Origin: an uncultured Verrucomicrobiales bacterium
Lineage (GTDB): Bacteria; Verrucomicrobiota; Verrucomicrobiia; Verrucomicrobiales; Akkermansiaceae
Length of the DNA stretch: 8,872 nt
NCBI GenBank assembly: GCA_938001985.1
Contig: CALLBE010000117.1
Span: 1 to 8,872 of the forward strand
Reading direction: 5' to 3'
A model generated the notes under the pieces. The model was not told the DNA's origin and did not search any database. It saw nothing but the letters and a program-made list of their open reading frames with translations. This document shows, piece by piece, positions 6,325-8,872 of the stretch. The position numbers and the translations under genes are program-made. Within the stretch, counting starts at the first letter, position 1; each line of letters opens with the position of its first letter.

Positions 6325-7092
6325 ATGCAGGAGGTTGTATCCAAGCGTTTTAAAATGACAATCGCCTATGATGGGCGATTTTTTTCTGGTTGGCAGGTCC
6401 AGCCTAATAAACAAACGATTCAGGGAACGTTGGAGCAGGCTATTGTTGACGTTTGCTCCGTCCCTACGTTAGTCCGAGGTTCGGGGAGAACCGATGCCGG
6501 CGTACACGCCGAGGGGCAAGTCGCTCATTTTGACGCCCCGGAGGGCTCTCGAATGAAATCAGAAAACTGGTTGGCGGCCTTGAATCAAAAGCTTCCAAGC
6601 TCAATTCGTATTTTAAAGATAATTGAGGTTGATGGCGATTTTCACGCCCGATTTTCCGCGGTGAGCAAAACCTATCGTTATGATCTTTATTTAGGGTCTG
6701 TGCTGTCTCCTTTTAAGTCAAATTTGGTGTGGCACTTTAAAAAAGAACTCAACGTAGAGAAGCTTAAAGAGCTCTCTCAATTATTTGTAGGGGAGCATAA
6801 TTTTAAGAATTTTGCGGCGCTTAGAGGAAACGAAACGGAAGAGACTTCTTATGTTCGTCGTATTGATTCGGTCAGTGTTGAAGAAGAAGGGGCTTTGATT
6901 TGTCTCCGTTTTCAAGGCAATGGTTTTTTATACAAAATGGTCCGCTTGATGGTGGGTGGTATGGTTAAGGAAGCCGCCGGTCAGATCCCTGAAGGGACCG
7001 TTAAAGAAAAGCTCACGCTTGTTGATTTTGAGCAATCAAAGCTATTTTGCGCTCCTCCTGATGGTCTTTATCTAGAAGAGGTTGTCTATTAG
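6325..7092 (+). CDS. truA: tRNA pseudouridine synthase A (TruA)
   Basis: TruA converts uridines 38-40 of the tRNA anticodon arm to pseudouridine. The 255-residue protein has the family start MTIAYDGRFFSGWQ (11-24) and the catalytic loop GSGRTDAGVHAEGQVAHFD with nucleophile Asp57. It also has the HARFSAVSKTYRY block (107-119), whose tyrosine stacks on the target base, and the C-terminal GNGFLYKMVRLMVGGMV (198-214). The length is normal. Two starts are possible: ATG 6325 (used here) or ATG 6355, which would put the first core beta strand immediately at the N-terminus. Neither has a Shine-Dalgarno sequence; a perfect AGGAGG lies at 6329-6334, but it is inside codons 2-4 and 20 nt from the second ATG, too far to serve it. 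The gene is probably cotranscribed with gltA. Confidence 0.95.
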   Translation: MQEVVSKRFKMTIAYDGRFFSGWQVQPNKQTIQGTLEQAIVDVCSVPTLVRGSGRTDAGVHAEGQVAHFDAPEGSRMKSENWLAALNQKLPSSIRILKIIEVDGDFHARFSAVSKTYRYDLYLGSVLSPFKSNLVWHFKKELNVEKLKELSQLFVGEHNFKNFAALRGNETEETSYVRRIDSVSVEEEGALICLRFQGNGFLYKMVRLMVGGMVKEAAGQIPEGTVKEKLTLVDFEQSKLFCAPPDGLYLEEVVY

Positions 7093-7151
7093 TGACCTTG
7101 GGGGAATCTTTGGATGCTCGCTGACTTTTCCTTGAAGTGGGTGGTCGAGGG

Positions 7152-7180
7152 GTTGTCTAGTTTTACGGTTTCAAGACAAC
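7152..7180 (+). repeat. Inverted repeat downstream of truA
   Basis: GTTGTCT (7152-7158) and AGACAAC (7174-7180) are exact reverse complements with a 15-bp spacer, 60 bp after the truA stop. The downstream sequence is A-rich rather than T-rich, so it is not a standard plus-strand terminator. No gene is recognised in the 243 bp from 7093 to 7335; this repeat, a possible promoter and the leader elements below are what it holds. Confidence 0.35.
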
Positions 7181-7222
7181 GTATTAAAATTAAAAACAAC
7201 AATTAAATAACATATAAACTCA

Positions 7223-7251
7223 TTGACTTCTACTCTAACAGAATGTAATCG
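7223..7251 (+). promoter_or_regulatory. Candidate promoter for the surface-protein gene
   Basis: TTGACT (7223-7228) is a good -35 match; 17 bp later lies TAATCG (7246-7251), a weak -10. An alternative is TAATAT at 7257-7262, but it has no -35 at the right distance. The region is strongly A/T-rich (7181-7262), which supports a promoter somewhere here. Transcription from this pair would leave a leader of about 75-80 nt containing the hairpins described below. Confidence 0.35.
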
Positions 7252-7269
7252 ATTTGTAATATTGTTAGA
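7234..7269. repeat. Inverted repeat TCTAACA/TGTTAGA enclosing a TGTAAT direct repeat (possible operator)
   Basis: TCTAACA (7234-7240) and TGTTAGA (7263-7269) are exact reverse complements. Between them TGTAAT occurs twice, at 7244-7249 and 7255-7260, with starts 11 bp apart, about one helical turn. The element overlaps the candidate -10 box, as a repressor or activator site would. No matching regulator gene is in the window. Confidence 0.35.
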
Positions 7270-7332
7270 AAAGAGCTCTTTAGTTTATCGTTAAAGGCAG
7301 GGGGCTCTTTGATTTCAATTCAAATCAAAGAG
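7270..7332 (+). promoter_or_regulatory. Structured 5' leader with mutually exclusive hairpins before the surface-protein start codon
   Basis: CTCTTTGATTT (7305-7315) and AAATCAAAGAG (7322-7332) form a perfect 11-bp stem with a 6-nt loop, ending 3 nt before the ATG at 7336; a ribosome would have to open it. Upstream, AAAGAGCTCTTT (7270-7281) is a perfect palindrome. Its AAAGAGC half (7270-7276) is also fully complementary to GCTCTTT (7304-7310), so pairing of those two would release the start-proximal arm. The layout resembles a translational switch, but no ligand-binding core of a known riboswitch class is recognisable. Confidence 0.5.
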
Positions 7333-7335
7333 TGC

Positions 7336-8872
7336 ATGAAGTTCCTTATTATATTTATTGTTATTTTTTCAATTTCAGAGGCCCAGTCTATCAGTGTTCC
7401 GATTTGGTCTTATTATGAGGGTTCGGCTACGTATAGAGACAGTGATCCATCAACCGTGACTTTTTCGGGTGAGTTTTCAGATCTGGATGAGGCTTTTAGT
7501 GACACCCGTCGTCTGGACTATAATTTCGATGGATTAGGAATTCGTACGATAATTTTCGATTCAACGGTTGATGTAGATATCAAAACCAATACTTTTTTAT
7601 TTCTTACGAACATAGACCACGCAAATCCACCTCTTGTACCTAACCATCCAGATTTAAGTATCATTGTCGAAGAGGGGGCTTCTTTTAATTCTGGAGGAGG
7701 AAGGGGGCGTGATCAGGGTGAGCTTTTTTATATGAGGAATGAAGGAGAGGGGAGCTCTTACTTTAGTTTTGCAGGTTCGTATGAGGTGGACCTCAGTCAA
7801 GGGTATTTTAAAACCAGAGGTCCGATTAGAATGTGGATAACGAATGAGGACAGTACAGGTTCCAATATTATTGAGATAAAAGAGCCAGCTCATATTAACT
7901 CTGCTTCAACGGCAGCTTGGATTCGTAATAGTGGGTTAGGTGAATCGGCTATCAATGTTGAAGGCACCGTTATTGCGAATGACTGGCGAGCCCTTCATAT
8001 AACCAACTTGAATGCAAACCATACGGCTGACACCAGGGTTGATATTTCAGAGACAGCCTCCGTATCCCTCCGCGAACCCGATATTTTCGCAGATCCAGCA
8101 AATCCTGCGATTCTTCGTAATCAAGAGGTGGTATTTGTTGAGGAGTTGGGAGCGGGTGATATCTATATCACGTCTTCAGGCAATGTTCAGGTTGAAGGTG
8201 ATACGCTTGATGTCGACGGTATTCATGCGCAAACTAGCGGGGGGAAAAACTTTATTAATATATTGGGAGGCGAAGTGGTTGGTGGCTCTGGAGAGGGGGC
8301 TGCTATTCGAGTTTTTTCATCGGATGAGAGTTATGTGACTATTGCGGAAGGAGCCAAGGTCAGAGCTTCTGGCTATGTCATCAGCGATGGTGGCATACCT
8401 TATAACTTTAATTCGGCTTTACCACCCGTAGAAGGGCGTGCCGTGGTTAATAGCTCGGGGGATCTTGAAGGGAAGATTGATTTAGGAGGAGAAGAGGATG
8501 AGCTGAACTTGCTGGGAGGCTATTTGAAGGGGGATGTTGACCTTGGAGCTGATAATGACACGGCGGTTTTGGCTAATGTGGATGTGTCGGAAGTGGAGGC
8601 GTTCACCGGTGGCGATGGCGAGGATTCACTGGTGATTGCTGAGGGGGCGACGCTTCGAGCGTACACGTCTGCTGCTGGTAATTTAGAAGACCGAGGCACG
8701 AACCTTTCGGCAGTTGAACAGGTCATGGTGGATACGGGAGGAACCTTGCGAGTCTCAGGGGACTTATTTGAGCAAGGCGCAACGGCACCGGTCAAATTGA
8801 CGATTAACTCAGGTGGGACACTGGATTTGAAAGGGAATTCGCCTTTAAATGCGACAATTACAGGTAATCTAA
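7336..8872 (+). CDS. Autotransporter-like secreted surface protein, N-terminal part, 3'-truncated by window edge
   Basis: An uninterrupted frame of 512 codons runs from ATG 7336 off the right edge. Residues 1-16 look like a Sec signal peptide (MK, hydrophobic LIIFIVIFSI, cleavage probably after SEA). No cysteine is seen in the rest. The chain is rich in Gly, Asp/Glu, Thr, Ser and Val, with beta-strand/turn repeats typical of beta-helical passengers, for example AEGAKVRASG (337-346), AEGATLRAYT (435-444), TGGTLRVSGD (467-476) and SGGTLDLKGN (492-501). Residues 384-433 hold three glycine/acidic motifs: GGEEDELNL, GADNDTAVL and GGDGEDSLV, the last matching the RTX nonapeptide pattern GGxGxDxLx. 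An autotransporter beta-barrel or another cell-surface sorting domain would be expected beyond the window. The start is fixed by the signal peptide; no Shine-Dalgarno sequence is seen. Exact function (adhesin, matrix component, other) is unknown, and a beta-helix protein exported by another route is possible. Confidence 0.75.
   Translation, partial: MKFLIIFIVIFSISEAQSISVPIWSYYEGSATYRDSDPSTVTFSGEFSDLDEAFSDTRRLDYNFDGLGIRTIIFDSTVDVDIKTNTFLFLTNIDHANPPLVPNHPDLSIIVEEGASFNSGGGRGRDQGELFYMRNEGEGSSYFSFAGSYEVDLSQGYFKTRGPIRMWITNEDSTGSNIIEIKEPAHINSASTAAWIRNSGLGESAINVEGTVIANDWRALHITNLNANHTADTRVDISETASVSLREPDIFADPANPAILRNQEVVFVEELGAGDIYITSSGNVQVEGDTLDVDGIHAQTSGGKNFINILGGEVVGGSGEGAAIRVFSSDESYVTIAEGAKVRASGYVISDGGIPYNFNSALPPVEGRAVVNSSGDLEGKIDLGGEEDELNLLGGYLKGDVDLGADNDTAVLANVDVSEVEAFTGGDGEDSLVIAEGATLRAYTSAAGNLEDRGTNLSAVEQVMVDTGGTLRVSGDLFEQGATAPVKLTINSGGTLDLKGNSPLNATITGNL

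Noticed and set aside
6329..6334. Perfect AGGAGG Shine-Dalgarno core just after the truA start
   Set aside because: No start codon lies 5-10 nt downstream; the next in-frame ATG is 20 nt away. Codons 2-4 of truA explain it.
7114..7206. 30-codon open frame (begins MLADFSLKWVV) after truA
   Set aside because: No Shine-Dalgarno sequence, no conserved motif, and it overlaps the 7152-7180 inverted repeat; too short to support without comparative data.
7093..7335. Possible small RNA gene or tRNA in the gap after truA
   Set aside because: No tRNA arms or T-loop sequence and no hairpin with a T-tract were seen; the structure here is better explained as promoter and leader.
7654..7893. 79-codon minus-strand open frame
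   Set aside because: Antisense to the surface-protein frame, which is continuous and begins with a signal peptide.
8012..8338. 108-codon plus-strand open frame
   Set aside because: An alternative frame within the surface-protein gene; its composition is unlike a real protein and it has no motif, while the main frame gives autotransporter-like repeats.
8520..8795. 91-codon minus-strand open frame rich in Ser, Thr and Pro
   Set aside because: Antisense to the Gly/Asp-rich repeats; its Ser/Pro richness is what the complement of such codons produces.

Overview
The window looks like an ordinary bacterial chromosome segment: densely packed housekeeping genes on both strands, ending in the 5' part of a surface-protein gene. 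The lineage is not certain. Most starts lack a Shine-Dalgarno sequence, several are preceded by A/T-rich leaders, infC has no usable ATG start, and the last gene resembles an autotransporter passenger. These traits would fit a Verrucomicrobiota-like Gram-negative bacterium (inference, low to moderate confidence; no phylogenetic test was possible). I see no tRNA, rRNA, CRISPR array, transposase or integrase.

Layout, left to right. The 3' part of accC (biotin carboxylase, fatty-acid synthesis) ends at a good intrinsic terminator, and trmB (tRNA m7G46 methyltransferase) starts 11 nt after it on the same strand. trmB converges on a minus-strand block read right to left: tsaB, tsaD, a HAD-family phosphatase, infC (IF3) and an L,D-transpeptidase lipoprotein. 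tsaB and tsaD share one base (TAATG) and encode partners in t6A37 tRNA modification. A short hairpin with a T-rich tail separates infC from the lipoprotein gene. A 77-bp A/T-rich divergent promoter region separates tsaB from gltA (citrate synthase) on the plus strand, which is followed closely by truA (tRNA pseudouridine synthase). With trmB, tsaB, tsaD, truA and infC, the window is rich in tRNA modification and translation genes.

After truA lies a 243-bp A/T-rich non-coding stretch with several inverted repeats. It leads into an open frame running from 7336 off the right edge (at least 512 codons). This encodes a signal peptide followed by repetitive, glycine- and acid-rich beta-helix-like sequence typical of autotransporter passengers. 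Its leader is the most unusual part of the window: four mutually complementary AAAGAG/CTCTTT segments can form alternative hairpins, and the last one has a perfect 11-bp stem that ends 3 nt before the start codon.

The housekeeping part holds no undescribed system that I can support. The best leads are the autotransporter leader, the partial surface protein, and the non-canonical start of infC.
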